Assembly: GCA_900547685.1 (NCBI GenBank)
Contig: URHS01000003.1
Coordinates: 1-64,000 of the forward strand
Source: an uncultured Blautia sp.
Lineage (GTDB): Bacteria; Bacillota; Clostridia; Lachnospirales; Lachnospiraceae
Direction: 5' to 3'
DNA: 64,000 nucleotides
Positions 56,020-63,845 of this stretch are shown here, one piece after another. The translations under genes were made by a program, and so were the position numbers. How positions within the stretch are numbered: position 1 is the stretch's first letter; each line of letters begins with the position of its first letter. The notes under the pieces were generated by a model. The model worked only from the letters and a program-made list of their open reading frames with translations. It searched no databases and had not been told where the DNA came from.

Positions 56020-57585
56020 ATGTTACAAATAAAAAATTTAACGATTACGCATCGTAAGGATTTGAGGATGATTTTAGAAAACTTCCAGCTGACGTTAAAT
56101 TCGGGGGACAAGGCAGTTATAATCGGAGAGGAAGGAAATGGGAAATCTACTCTTATAAAATGGATTTATCAGCCGGAATTGGCAGAGGAATATACGGAGT
56201 GCGTTGGAGAGAGAATATGTACAAAAGAAAAAATGGGGTATCTGCCTCAGGAACTGCCTGATACAGAATGTTCGAAAACGGTTTATGAATACTTTTCCCA
56301 GTCAGATTTTTTCTATAATAGAACGCCTAAGGAATTGTCGGTAATGGCAAAGAGATTTCATGTAGAGGAGAGCTTTTTTTACAGCGACCAGAAAATGGAG
56401 AGTTTGTCCGGTGGAGAAAAGATGAAGGCAGAACTTATGAGGATTTTTATGGAAGAGCCTACAGCATTGCTGCTTGATGAGCCTTCTAATGATATGGATA
56501 TTGATACGTTAAAGCTGTTGGAGGAAATTATTGTTTCATGGAAAGGAATTGTACTGTATATTTCTCATGATGAAACCCTCATTGAGAACACGGCGAATAT
56601 GATTATTCATATCGAACAAATTGCCCACAAGACCAAGTGTCGTTATACTGTAGCCCGAGTTCCTTACAGGCAATATGTGGAACAGCGTTTTCAAGCTTTC
56701 GAGAAGCAGAAAAAAGAGGCGGTAAATGAACGCAGTGAGAAAAAGAAGCGGGATGAAAAGTACAGGCGTGTAATGCAGAGTGTAGAACATGCACAGAATG
56801 TAATTACAAGACAAAATCCGGCCGCAGGAAGGCTGTTGAAAAAGAAAATGCATGCAGTAAAATCTATGGAGAAGAGGTTTCAAAGAGAAGATGAAAAAAT
56901 GACGAAACTGCCTGAGATAGAGAAGGCAATTTATTTTAAGCTGGGTGATAAAAAATCTGGAATTCCTGCAGGAAAAACAGTAATAGAATATTCTCTTAAT
57001 CAATTATTGACGCCAGATGGCAGCAGAGTTCTGGCAAAGGATATTTTTTTGCGTATTCAGGGAGAGGAGAAAATCTGTATTATTGGAAGCAATGGAAGTG
57101 GAAAAACTACTTTATTAAAGAAAATAGCCGAGGAATTATTACAGCGAAAAGATATTTGGGCTGAATATATGCCGCAAACTTATGAGGATGTTCTGGAATT
57201 AGAGAAAACACCTGTGGATTTTTTAGATTGTACAGGGTATGAGGAAGAGAGAACAAGAATTCGTACTTATTTAGGAGCTCTAAAGTATACAGCAAATGAA
57301 ATGGAACATCCCATTAAAGAACTTTCAGGAGGACAAAAGGCGAAAATTCTTCTTTTGAAATTAAGCTTGTCAAAAGCGAATGTTTTAGTTTTAGATGAAC
57401 CTACCAGAAATTTTTCACCTTTATCAGGACCGGTAATTCGCCAGATGATAAGAGAATTTCCCGGTGCTGTTATCAGTATTTCTCATGACAGAAAATATAT
57501 AGATGAAGTATGCGATAAAGTGTATAGGATGTCGGAAAAGGGACTGATTTTGGAGAGAGAAATTTTACATGAAAGTTCTTTATAA
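56020..57585 (+). CDS. ABC-F family ATPase (ribosome protection type)
   Basis: 521 residues, two ABC domains without membrane segments. First domain: GEEGNGKST, LSGGEKMK, LLLDEPSND. Second: GSNGSGKTT, LSGGQKAK, LVLDEPTRNFSP, SISHD. Between them lies a Lys/Arg/Glu-rich linker (about 220-310), the P-site tRNA interaction motif region of ABC-F proteins. Size and form fit the Lsa/Vga/VmlR-like group that dislodges lincosamides, pleuromutilins or streptogramins from ribosomes. The regulated leader supports a resistance role. The specific drug class cannot be told. It sits between two decayed transposase-like genes. Confidence 0.88.
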   Translation: MLQIKNLTITHRKDLRMILENFQLTLNSGDKAVIIGEEGNGKSTLIKWIYQPELAEEYTECVGERICTKEKMGYLPQELPDTECSKTVYEYFSQSDFFYNRTPKELSVMAKRFHVEESFFYSDQKMESLSGGEKMKAELMRIFMEEPTALLLDEPSNDMDIDTLKLLEEIIVSWKGIVLYISHDETLIENTANMIIHIEQIAHKTKCRYTVARVPYRQYVEQRFQAFEKQKKEAVNERSEKKKRDEKYRRVMQSVEHAQNVITRQNPAAGRLLKKKMHAVKSMEKRFQREDEKMTKLPEIEKAIYFKLGDKKSGIPAGKTVIEYSLNQLLTPDGSRVLAKDIFLRIQGEEKICIIGSNGSGKTTLLKKIAEELLQRKDIWAEYMPQTYEDVLELEKTPVDFLDCTGYEEERTRIRTYLGALKYTANEMEHPIKELSGGQKAKILLLKLSLSKANVLVLDEPTRNFSPLSGPVIRQMIREFPGAVISISHDRKYIDEVCDKVYRMSEKGLILEREILHESSL

Positions 57586-57640
57586 CAAAGAAAGTCTATG
57601 ATACAATAAATCAAAGCATTGTTTTCTTTTTAATTTCTAT

Positions 57641-57668
57641 TGAGCAGGGACTTTCAAAACCCTGCTCA
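57641..57668. other. Hairpin after ABC-F gene
   Basis: tgagcaggg and ccctgctca form a 9-bp perfect stem with a 10-base loop. No T-run on either strand. Possible weak terminator or remnant. Confidence 0.4.
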
Positions 57669-57775
57669 TCTAATAACAATTCTGTATTCGGGAAATTCAT
57701 GCTTTTATTCACAATAACAAAGGCAGGAGCTTCCCCAAAGGAACCTCCTGAAAAAATGAAAAAAAGGAGGTCTTT

Positions 57776-58211
57776 ATGACAGGAAAGTTGTTGCAGTGGC
57801 ATCCGGCATTTTTGCTGGTATTCAGATTGAATTTGGGGAGGAGGCAAAATACCTGGAATTCAAATCAGAATATGTACTTGGGACAAAACCTATGATGATT
57901 GATGTGCTGATTAAGAAGAAAGAGACGCAGATACTGAAAAGAAGTATGGGGAAAATTTTCAGGAAATACAATATCGTAGAGTATAAGAGCCCTGACGATT
58001 TCTTTTGTGTGTCAGAATTATCCACGGGAACTTTTTCGACATTTGACTAAGGAAAGAAACTTACAGGTTCAGAGAAGGTATGCAACAGGGAAAAGAACGT
58101 GTAAATGAACTTACGTTAAAGCTTTCTGCCCTTGGGAGGATAGATGATATTTTAAAAGCGGCATCTGACGAGGATTATCAGGAACGCCTGTTTCAGGAAT
58201 TTGATCTTTAA
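57776..58211 (+). pseudogene. Decayed Rpn/PD-(D/E)XK transposase-like gene
   Basis: Starts well (AGGAGG, then ATG at 57776; KLLQWHPAF) but a base seems lost in the T-run at 57809-57813; the next frame continues with AGIQIEFGEEAKYLEF, LGTKPMMIDVLIKKK, IFRKYNIVEYKSPDDF. Another frameshift leads to YPRELFRHLTKERNLQV, then a deletion and a third frame with MQQGKERVNELTLKLSALG to the normal C terminus. A family member is about 300 residues; only about half is left. Confidence 0.82.
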
Positions 58212-58365
58212 ATAAAAGAGATCGTTATTGGTATCTTCCACGACAGAATTTGAGATAAAGAAAGGGGTATGTAAAGTTTCTGGGTAAGATGATTCCCCGG
58301 GCAGCATTGGGAATACGGGTTGTTTATTGCCTTAAAAATGTGAATTTATTTGCGGGAACACATAG

Positions 58366-58437
58366 GGTACTAATGAATGGGTAGAAATTAATGGTTATCG
58401 GTATTTCTTTAATGCCAGCGGAGTATATGTAGCATAA
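58366..58437 (+). pseudogene. Fragment of a cell-wall-binding repeat
   Basis: The frame reads NEWVEINGYRYFFNASGVYVA then stop, which is one CW_binding (glucan/choline-binding) repeat with its typical W, GYRYFF and G spacing, ending a lost gene. An in-frame stop lies directly before it. Confidence 0.6.
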
Positions 58438-58459
58438 ATAAAAAAATAGTTCTATATTA

Positions 58460-58497
58460 AGCAATGGAGCGGATTCTTTGGATTCCGCTCCATTGCT
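58460..58497. other. Strong hairpin
   Basis: agcaatggagcgga and tccgctccattgct form a 14-bp perfect stem with a 10-base loop, after the cell-wall-binding fragment. The T-run is missing on the plus side and about 14 bases away on the minus side. It may once have terminated the lost gene. Confidence 0.55.
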
Positions 58498-58536
58498 GTA
58501 CTTAAGAAAAATACTTGAGGAACTTTCATAAAAAAC

Positions 58537-58560
58537 TTGACAAAAACAACGTGCTATGAT
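58537..58560 (+). promoter_or_regulatory. Promoter of rpmG-secE-nusG
   Basis: TTGACA at 58537-58542 and an extended -10 TGCTATGAT (58552-58560). The 12-bp spacing is too short for both to act together; the extended -10 or a shifted -10 probably defines the start. Confidence 0.4.
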
Positions 58561-58728
58561 ACGCTTTAACAGCAACAGTGGAAGTAGGTCTTTTTTTTAT
58601 GCCTAATTTTAGTTTCATAATGAAGTGAAATTGTAATAAAAAAAGCCTTTGTTGCGGTAACAAGACGTTGCATAATGGCGGTTACGTGAAGCTGCCAGCG
58701 ATAAAAGACACATGGAGGTGGAGAAGTC

Positions 58729-58878
58729 GTGCGCGTAAAAATCACATTGGCATGTACAGAATGTAAACAGCGTAATTACAACATGACAAAAGAAAAGAAA
58801 AATCACCCAGAACGTTTGGAGACAAAGAAATACTGTAAATTCTGTAAGACTCATACATTGCACAAAGAAACCAAATAA
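58729..58878 (+). CDS. rpmG: Ribosomal protein bL33
   Basis: 49 residues, GTG start after GGAGGTGG. Zinc-ribbon form with two Cys pairs (ACTEC and CKFC), NYxM...KNHPERLETKKYC. Part of the large ribosomal subunit. Its place before secE is standard in Firmicutes. Having four Cys, it is the zinc-binding form. Confidence 0.95.
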   Translation: MRVKITLACTECKQRNYNMTKEKKNHPERLETKKYCKFCKTHTLHKETK

Positions 58879-58898
58879 TAGGGTTTAAGAGGTGAATT

Positions 58899-59102
58899 AT
58901 GGAAGCAGAAAAAAAACAGAAAGCTCCAAAGAAGAACAGATGGAAAGGACTTCAGGCTGAATTTAAAAAAGTAATCTGGCCTGATAAGCAGACTCTGGTA
59001 AAACAGACCGTTGCAGTAGTATCTATTACTGCTGTTGTAGGGGTGTTGATTGCTGTTATTGACAGCGGAATTTTACAGCTGCTTAACTTATTAATTAAGT
59101 AA
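58899..59102 (+). CDS. secE: Preprotein translocase subunit SecE
   Basis: 67 residues, single C-terminal transmembrane helix (about 37-62) after an amphipathic helix with EFKKVIWPDKQTL, the conserved SecE signature. It stabilises SecY in the membrane. 20 bases after rpmG and 16 before nusG. Confidence 0.95.
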   Translation: MEAEKKQKAPKKNRWKGLQAEFKKVIWPDKQTLVKQTVAVVSITAVVGVLIAVIDSGILQLLNLLIK

Positions 59103-59118
59103 GGACAAGGTGAGTAAG

Positions 59119-59640
59119 ATGTCAGAAGCAAATTGGTATGTTGTTCATACTTATTCAGGGTATGAAAACAAAGTAAAGGCCAACATTGATAAGACAATTG
59201 AAAACAGACACCTGGAGGATCAGATTTTAGAAGTCCGAGTACCCATGCAGGACGTAGTGGAGCTGAAGAACGGTGAGAAAAAACAAGTTCAGAAAAAGAT
59301 GTTCCCAGGCTATGTTCTGATTCACATGGTAATGAACGACGATACATGGTATGTCGTGAGAAACACACGTGGTGTTACAGGATTTGTTGGTCCGGGGTCT
59401 AAGCCGGTTCCTCTTACAGAGGGAGAAATTGAAGCACTTGGTATTTCCTTTACAGGAGATGTTGAGATTGACTTCACAGAAGGCGACAGTGTCGTTGTCA
59501 CAGGCGGTGTTTGGAAAGATACTGTGGGCGTTGTTCAGAGTATTAATGAAGCAAAACAGATTGTGACAATTAATGTTGAGCTGTTTGGTCGCGAAACACC
59601 AGTAGATTTAAGTTTCGCAGAAGTAAAGAGTCTTTCATAA
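59119..59640 (+). CDS. nusG: Transcription antitermination/elongation factor NusG
   Basis: 173 residues from ATG 59119, with AAGG at a good distance; an in-frame GTG at 59110 abuts the ribosome site. NGN domain (NWYVVHTYSGYENKVK ... KKMFPGYVLIHM ... WYVVRNTRGVTGFVG) followed by a KOW domain (EGDSVVVTGGVWKDTVGVV). It binds RNA polymerase and couples it to ribosomes or pausing signals. Confidence 0.96.
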   Translation: MSEANWYVVHTYSGYENKVKANIDKTIENRHLEDQILEVRVPMQDVVELKNGEKKQVQKKMFPGYVLIHMVMNDDTWYVVRNTRGVTGFVGPGSKPVPLTEGEIEALGISFTGDVEIDFTEGDSVVVTGGVWKDTVGVVQSINEAKQIVTINVELFGRETPVDLSFAEVKSLS

Positions 59641-59689
59641 GACAGACAAGAGAAATAACAGGACGCAAGGGTCATAATGTCACATGGCT

Positions 59690-59718
59690 CGTGGGAGGGA
59701 GATTCCCGCAATTACCAC
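59690..59718 (+). promoter_or_regulatory. L1-type leader element before rplK
   Basis: A 29-nt element begins cgtgggaggg and ends attaccac. Outer gtgg/ccac and inner ggga/tccc pairs enclose unpaired purines, like the ribosomal L1 target. It sits just before the rplK ribosome site. A copy differing at a single base lies at 60176. Confidence 0.65.
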
Positions 59719-59737
59719 ATTATAGGAGGTGCCGAAA

Positions 59738-60163
59738 ATGGCAAAGAAAGTAACAGGTTATATTAAATTACAGATTCCTGCTGGAAAGGCAACACCAGCT
59801 CCACCGGTTGGTCCTGCTTTAGGTCAGCACGGTGTAAACATTGTTCAGTTTACAAAAGAATTTAACGCAAGAACAGCAGATAAGGGAGATTTAATCATCC
59901 CTGTTGTTATTACAGTATATGCGGACAGAAGCTTCAGCTTCATCACAAAAACTCCGCCGGCTGCTGTTTTATTAAAGAAAGCTTGCAACATCAAATCTGG
60001 TTCAGGCGTTCCGAATAAAACAAAAGTTGCTACAATTTCCAAAGCTAAAATCCAGGAAATTGCAGAAATGAAAATGCCAGACTTAAATGCAGCATCCTTA
60101 GAAGCAGCTATGAGCATGATTGCTGGTACTGCAAGAAGTATGGGTATTAAAGTAGAAGATTAA
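59738..60163 (+). CDS. rplK: Ribosomal protein uL11
   Basis: 141 residues from ATG 59738; a GTG at 59729 overlaps AGGAGG and is rejected. Typical start KKVTGYIKLQIPAGKATPAPPVGPALGQ and C-terminal rRNA-binding part. It forms the base of the GTPase-associated centre. Confidence 0.97.
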   Translation: MAKKVTGYIKLQIPAGKATPAPPVGPALGQHGVNIVQFTKEFNARTADKGDLIIPVVITVYADRSFSFITKTPPAAVLLKKACNIKSGSGVPNKTKVATISKAKIQEIAEMKMPDLNAASLEAAMSMIAGTARSMGIKVED

Positions 60164-60175
60164 ACTATCAACAAA

Positions 60176-60204
60176 CGTGGGAGGGACATTCCCGCAATTA
60201 CCAC
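60176..60204 (+). promoter_or_regulatory. L1-type leader element before rplA
   Basis: The second copy of the 29-nt element, identical to 59690-59718 except at one loop position (c for g at 60187). It is 16 bases before the rplA start and overlaps nothing coding. It suggests that L1 represses its own translation and that of L11. Confidence 0.65.
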
Positions 60205-60219
60205 TAGGAGGTTATTTAT

Positions 60220-60915
60220 ATGAAACGCGGAAAGAAATACGCAGAGGCTGCAAAAGCAGTTGACCGTACAAATTTATATGATCCAGCAGAGGCAATTTCT
60301 TTAGTAAAGAAAACAGCCGTAGCTAAATTTGACGAAACAATCGAAGCTCATATCAGAACAGGCTGTGATGGACGTCATGCTGAACAGCAGATTCGTGGTG
60401 CAGTTGTACTGCCTCACGGAACAGGAAAAACTGTTCGTGTTTTAGTATTTGCTAAGAATGCAAAAGCTGACGAAGCATTAGCAGCTGGTGCAGACTTCGT
60501 AGGAGCTGAGGATTTAATTCCAAAGATTCAGAACGAAGGATGGTTAGATTTTGATGTTGTTGTTGCAACTCCGGACATGATGGGTGTTGTTGGTCGTTTA
60601 GGACGTGTTCTCGGACCTAAAGGCTTAATGCCAAACCCAAAAGCTGGTACAGTAACAATGGACGTTACAAAAGCTATCCAGGATATCAAAGCTGGTAAGA
60701 TTGAATATCGTCTTGATAAAACAAATATCATTCACGTGCCAATCGGAAAAGCTTCTTTCACAGAGGAGCAGTTAGCGGACAACTTCCAGACGCTTATGGG
60801 AGCTATTAACAAAGCTAGACCAAGCGCATTAAAGGGTGTGTTCTTAAAGAGCGTAACTCTGGCTTCCACAATGGGACCAAGCGTAAAGGTTAACCCAGTT
60901 AAATTAGCTCAGTAA
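60220..60915 (+). CDS. rplA: Ribosomal protein uL1
   Basis: 231 residues. MKRGKKYAEA start, then HIRTGCDGRHAEQQIRGAVVLPHGTGK, GRLGRVLGPKGLMPNPKAGT, all L1 hallmarks. It forms the L1 stalk and is a translational repressor in many bacteria. A terminator follows, so rplJ and rplL are not next in this genome. Confidence 0.97.
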   Translation: MKRGKKYAEAAKAVDRTNLYDPAEAISLVKKTAVAKFDETIEAHIRTGCDGRHAEQQIRGAVVLPHGTGKTVRVLVFAKNAKADEALAAGADFVGAEDLIPKIQNEGWLDFDVVVATPDMMGVVGRLGRVLGPKGLMPNPKAGTVTMDVTKAIQDIKAGKIEYRLDKTNIIHVPIGKASFTEEQLADNFQTLMGAINKARPSALKGVFLKSVTLASTMGPSVKVNPVKLAQ

Positions 60916-60930
60916 TAGATGAATAAATAA

Positions 60931-60970
60931 GAGGCTGTTACACTAGAGAATTAGTGGACAGCTTCTTTTT
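60931..60970 (+). terminator. Intrinsic terminator after rplA
   Basis: gaggctgt pairs with acagcttc (one wobble), with an inner cact/agtg stem, followed by TTTTT. Confidence 0.85.
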
Positions 60971-61067
60971 ATGTTTTTGGAAGGCCTTTGTTCTGACATT
61001 GACTTGTAAATAATATTTTGCTAGAATTGTTTTGCTAAGCCGGTGGCTGGCAGGGAGAGGTACTGAT

Positions 61068-62030
61068 ATGAATTATATTGTTTTTGACTTAGAATGGAAT
61101 CAATGCCCTTACGGAAAAGAAAAAGAAAATAAAAAATTGCCTTTTGAGATTATTGAAATCGGTGCAGTAAAGCTGGATGAGAACAGAAATATAGTGGATT
61201 CTTTTCAGGAGATTATAAAGCCTGTTGTTTATCAACGCCTGCATTTTCGGACGAAGGAAATTTTGGGAATTACTTCTAAGAGATTGGAGGAAGGGATTCC
61301 TTTTAAGCGTGCGGTAAAGAAGTTTTTGGATTGGTGCGGAACAGATGTAAAGTTTTGTACATGGGGTTCAGCAGATTTAGTGGAACTGCAGCGGAATTTG
61401 AAATATTATAGAATTCTTTCTCTATTGAAGGGGCCTATTTTTTATTATGATGTGCAGAAATTATTCGGACTGATTTATGAGAATGAGAAAACTACCCGTT
61501 CCTTGGAATATGCCATTGATTTTTTGAAAATGGATAAAAAGGATTCTTTTCATGAGGCGTTAAATGATGCACATTATACAGCGGAAATTTTAAAAAGACT
61601 GCCGGAAAATTTTATAAGAAGGAATTATTCTATTGATTGTTACCAAAATCCGAAAAATAAGGATGGTGAAATTTATACGGTATTTAAGGATTATTCTAAA
61701 TTTATATCCAGAGAATTTTCCTCGAAGGAAGAAGCGATGATGGATAAAGAAGTCACCAAAACCCAGTGCTTTCTTTGCAAACGGACTGCCAAAAAGAAAA
61801 TCCGCTGGTTTTCTGTTAATCCAAAATCTCATTTATGTCTTGCATATTGTCCGGAGCATGGTTATTTTAAAGGAAAAGCAAGAATTAAGAAAACAGATGA
61901 AGGCAAATATTATATAGTGAAAACTTTAAAGCGAATTGATGAAACAGAAGCATTAGAAATTCGTGAGAAAAAGGAAGCTTTAAGGAAGAAGCGTCGTATG
62001 AAAAGAAATCAGGAAAAGAAGAAAAAATAG
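61068..62030 (+). CDS. DnaQ-like 3'-5' exonuclease domain protein
   Basis: 320 residues from ATG 61068, after GGGAGAGG; an upstream frame to 61032 lacks support. Exonuclease motifs: Exo I FDLEWNQ (Asp and Glu), IIEIGAVKLDE, Exo II TWGSADLVELQ with Asp, and Exo III FHEALNDAHYTAEIL (His and Asp). After residue 200 there is a Cys motif (CFLCKR ... CLAYCPEHG) that may bind zinc, and a strongly basic tail. Related to the KapD/ERI-1-like group. It probably acts on RNA or DNA ends. Confidence 0.85.
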   Translation: MNYIVFDLEWNQCPYGKEKENKKLPFEIIEIGAVKLDENRNIVDSFQEIIKPVVYQRLHFRTKEILGITSKRLEEGIPFKRAVKKFLDWCGTDVKFCTWGSADLVELQRNLKYYRILSLLKGPIFYYDVQKLFGLIYENEKTTRSLEYAIDFLKMDKKDSFHEALNDAHYTAEILKRLPENFIRRNYSIDCYQNPKNKDGEIYTVFKDYSKFISREFSSKEEAMMDKEVTKTQCFLCKRTAKKKIRWFSVNPKSHLCLAYCPEHGYFKGKARIKKTDEGKYYIVKTLKRIDETEALEIREKKEALRKKRRMKRNQEKKKK

Positions 62031-62061
62031 GGATACGCATATAAATTTCAGGCGTATCCCT
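62029..62061 (-). terminator. Terminator of the carboxypeptidase gene
   Basis: agggatacgc and gcgtatccct form a 10-bp perfect stem between convergent genes. On the minus strand it is followed by a T-rich run (opposite 62022-62027), and it may also act weakly on the plus strand. Confidence 0.75.
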
Positions 62062-62091
62062 ATTAGATTTTATAGAAGCATCCTATAAAAT

Positions 62092-63528
62092 TTAGTCTCT
62101 GCGTTCTCTTGCTTTTCTGCGTTTACGTCTTTTGATACTCCGTTTTATATTTACAATTAGGACAACAATATAGAAAAGAACTCCTGTTATCAATAAAAAC
62201 AATGCAATGTATTTCCAAGATGGAAGAAGATTGTTTTTTTCAGAAGTATCGTTGTCTTTTGAAAGATTAGGAGAAACAGATGCATCTGTTTTTGCTATTT
62301 CTTTTGGAGATAATTCCTGAGAAACTTTTAAGATTTCATCGGAAGCCTGTATAGATGAGCTTCCAATCTGCTGTTCTCCATAATAATAATCAATATTGAG
62401 CATATTGTTTTCTAAAGTGGTTTTATAGGTTAATTTTTCTACTATCTCTTTTGGAATACTGATAGAAGATGTTTCCAAAGCTGTGCCTAAAAGCCCCTTT
62501 TCATCCAATAATTTTCCAAGGTCATCTGATTTTGAAGGAGAGAGAGAAACAGCCGCAGTGTCAAGTAGTTGGAAACTGTCAAAACCATAGTCCAAAAGGG
62601 CTTTTGTGTCAGTATACTGAGCAACTATGTTGATATCAGCTAATAAAACGCAGACCAGCTTTCGTCCATCTCTTTCTGCATAAGTGACCAGTGTATTTCC
62701 GGCTTTTTCTGTATATCCTGTTTTGCCGCCAAGACATCCTTCGTAGTGTTCAGAACCTTGTAAAACCATTTCATGGTGGTTATTGAGCCATCTCTCTTCA
62801 TCTGTAATATTCGTTTTCGGAACGATATAATAAGGTGTTTTTATAACTTCTCGGAACGTTTCATTTTGAAAAGCGGCTTTGGCGATGATTGCCAGATCCC
62901 TGGCTGTTGTATAGTGGTTTTCATCGTATAAACCGTTTGCATTGACAAAATGAGTATTGGTACATCCTAATTCTTTAGCACGCTGGTTCATCATGTCCAC
63001 AAAAGTGGGAACCGTAGTGCCGATATATTCTGCAACTCCAGAAGATACTTCGTTGGCAGATGCAAGTAAAATTGCATAAGCACAATCTTTCATGGTCAGC
63101 GTTTCTCCGGGTTTAATACCAATGTGGGTACTTCCTGCTTCAATATTATTTACTTCGTCTGTAAAGGTAATCTGAGTTTCAAAAGGTACTTTTTCAATTG
63201 CAAGCATTGCCGTCATAATCTTTGTTGTACTGGCGGGAGCACGTTTTTCATCAATTCCTTTTGCGTAGAGTACCTCCCCAGTATCCATATCCATGACAAT
63301 GGCTGTTTCTGCCATAACTTTAGGCCCTTCTGGCCAACCGGGAATATTATTTGATTGAATTTCCCATTCGTAGCTTTCCGGAACAGCTGGTTCTTCCGGT
63401 GTTTCCGGTGATACTGCAGAAGCTTCCGGCACAGTTTCTGTTGCCATGACAATAGTTGTTCCGTTTCCTACAGTGAGTACTGCACTGGTTAAAAGGGCAC
63501 AGAACAAAGATAATCCCCTCTTTTTCAT
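62092..63528 (-). CDS. dacA: D-alanyl-D-alanine carboxypeptidase (PBP5/DacA-like)
   Basis: 478 residues. Signal peptide to about VMATE, Pro/Glu-rich spacer, then a serine peptidase domain with SxxK as STTK (Ser100-Lys103), SxN as SAN (157-159) and KTG (269-271). A C-terminal beta domain precedes a transmembrane helix (about 438-460) and a very basic tail, KRSIKRRKRRKARERRD. Instead of the usual amphipathic anchor it thus has a full membrane helix. It trims the pentapeptide in peptidoglycan. Confidence 0.94.
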   Translation of the reverse strand: MKKRGLSLFCALLTSAVLTVGNGTTIVMATETVPEASAVSPETPEEPAVPESYEWEIQSNNIPGWPEGPKVMAETAIVMDMDTGEVLYAKGIDEKRAPASTTKIMTAMLAIEKVPFETQITFTDEVNNIEAGSTHIGIKPGETLTMKDCAYAILLASANEVSSGVAEYIGTTVPTFVDMMNQRAKELGCTNTHFVNANGLYDENHYTTARDLAIIAKAAFQNETFREVIKTPYYIVPKTNITDEERWLNNHHEMVLQGSEHYEGCLGGKTGYTEKAGNTLVTYAERDGRKLVCVLLADINIVAQYTDTKALLDYGFDSFQLLDTAAVSLSPSKSDDLGKLLDEKGLLGTALETSSISIPKEIVEKLTYKTTLENNMLNIDYYYGEQQIGSSSIQASDEILKVSQELSPKEIAKTDASVSPNLSKDNDTSEKNNLLPSWKYIALFLLITGVLFYIVVLIVNIKRSIKRRKRRKARERRD

Positions 63529-63566
63529 AAAAAATCCTCACTTTTTCATTACATAAACTACTGTAC

Positions 63567-63595
63567 ATTATAAGCGATTTGTAGAATTATATCAA
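63567..63595 (-). promoter_or_regulatory. Promoter of dacA
   Basis: On the minus strand TTGATA (63595-63590), 17-bp spacer, TATAAT (63572-63567). A near-perfect housekeeping promoter. Confidence 0.8.
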
Positions 63596-63739
63596 TCAAT
63601 TTGGAGAAAGGGAAAATGGCAAGGTGCTTTTATGGTAGAGGGTATAGTTTTCTTAGGAAAAATGGTTACTTTTTTAAGTTTATAAGTGCTATAATGAGTT
63701 TTACAAGAATACAAACAATGGTAAAATTTTTGTTTTTTT

Positions 63740-63748
63740 TGATATAAT
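63740..63748 (+). promoter_or_regulatory. Extended -10 promoter of the terminal lipoprotein gene
   Basis: TGATATAAT at 63740-63748 with a poor -35. About 98 bases upstream of the gene start. Confidence 0.45.
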
Positions 63749-63845
63749 GTGTTTGAGATTTATTTTGGAATATTCAAGTATTTGTTCATATAAAAGGTAG
63801 ATAGATGTTTTTTGGGATTTTTATATAGAAAGGTAGAAGGTGTAA

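Larger units (their letters stand above)
58212..58728. other. Gene-poor interval before rpmG
   Basis: It holds a cell-wall-binding repeat fragment, a 14-bp hairpin, a promoter and an untranslated leader of about 160 nt. No complete gene is visible on either strand. Confidence 0.6.
63529..63845. other. Divergent intergenic region
   Basis: AT-rich spacer between dacA (leftward) and the lipoprotein gene (rightward). It contains a promoter for each direction and a further extended -10 (TGCTATAAT ending at 63695); no gene or RNA is recognisable. Confidence 0.6.

Noticed and set aside
57611..57847. 78-codon minus-strand frame after the ABC-F gene
   Set aside because: It covers the hairpin and the start of the pseudogene, and nothing in it is recognised.
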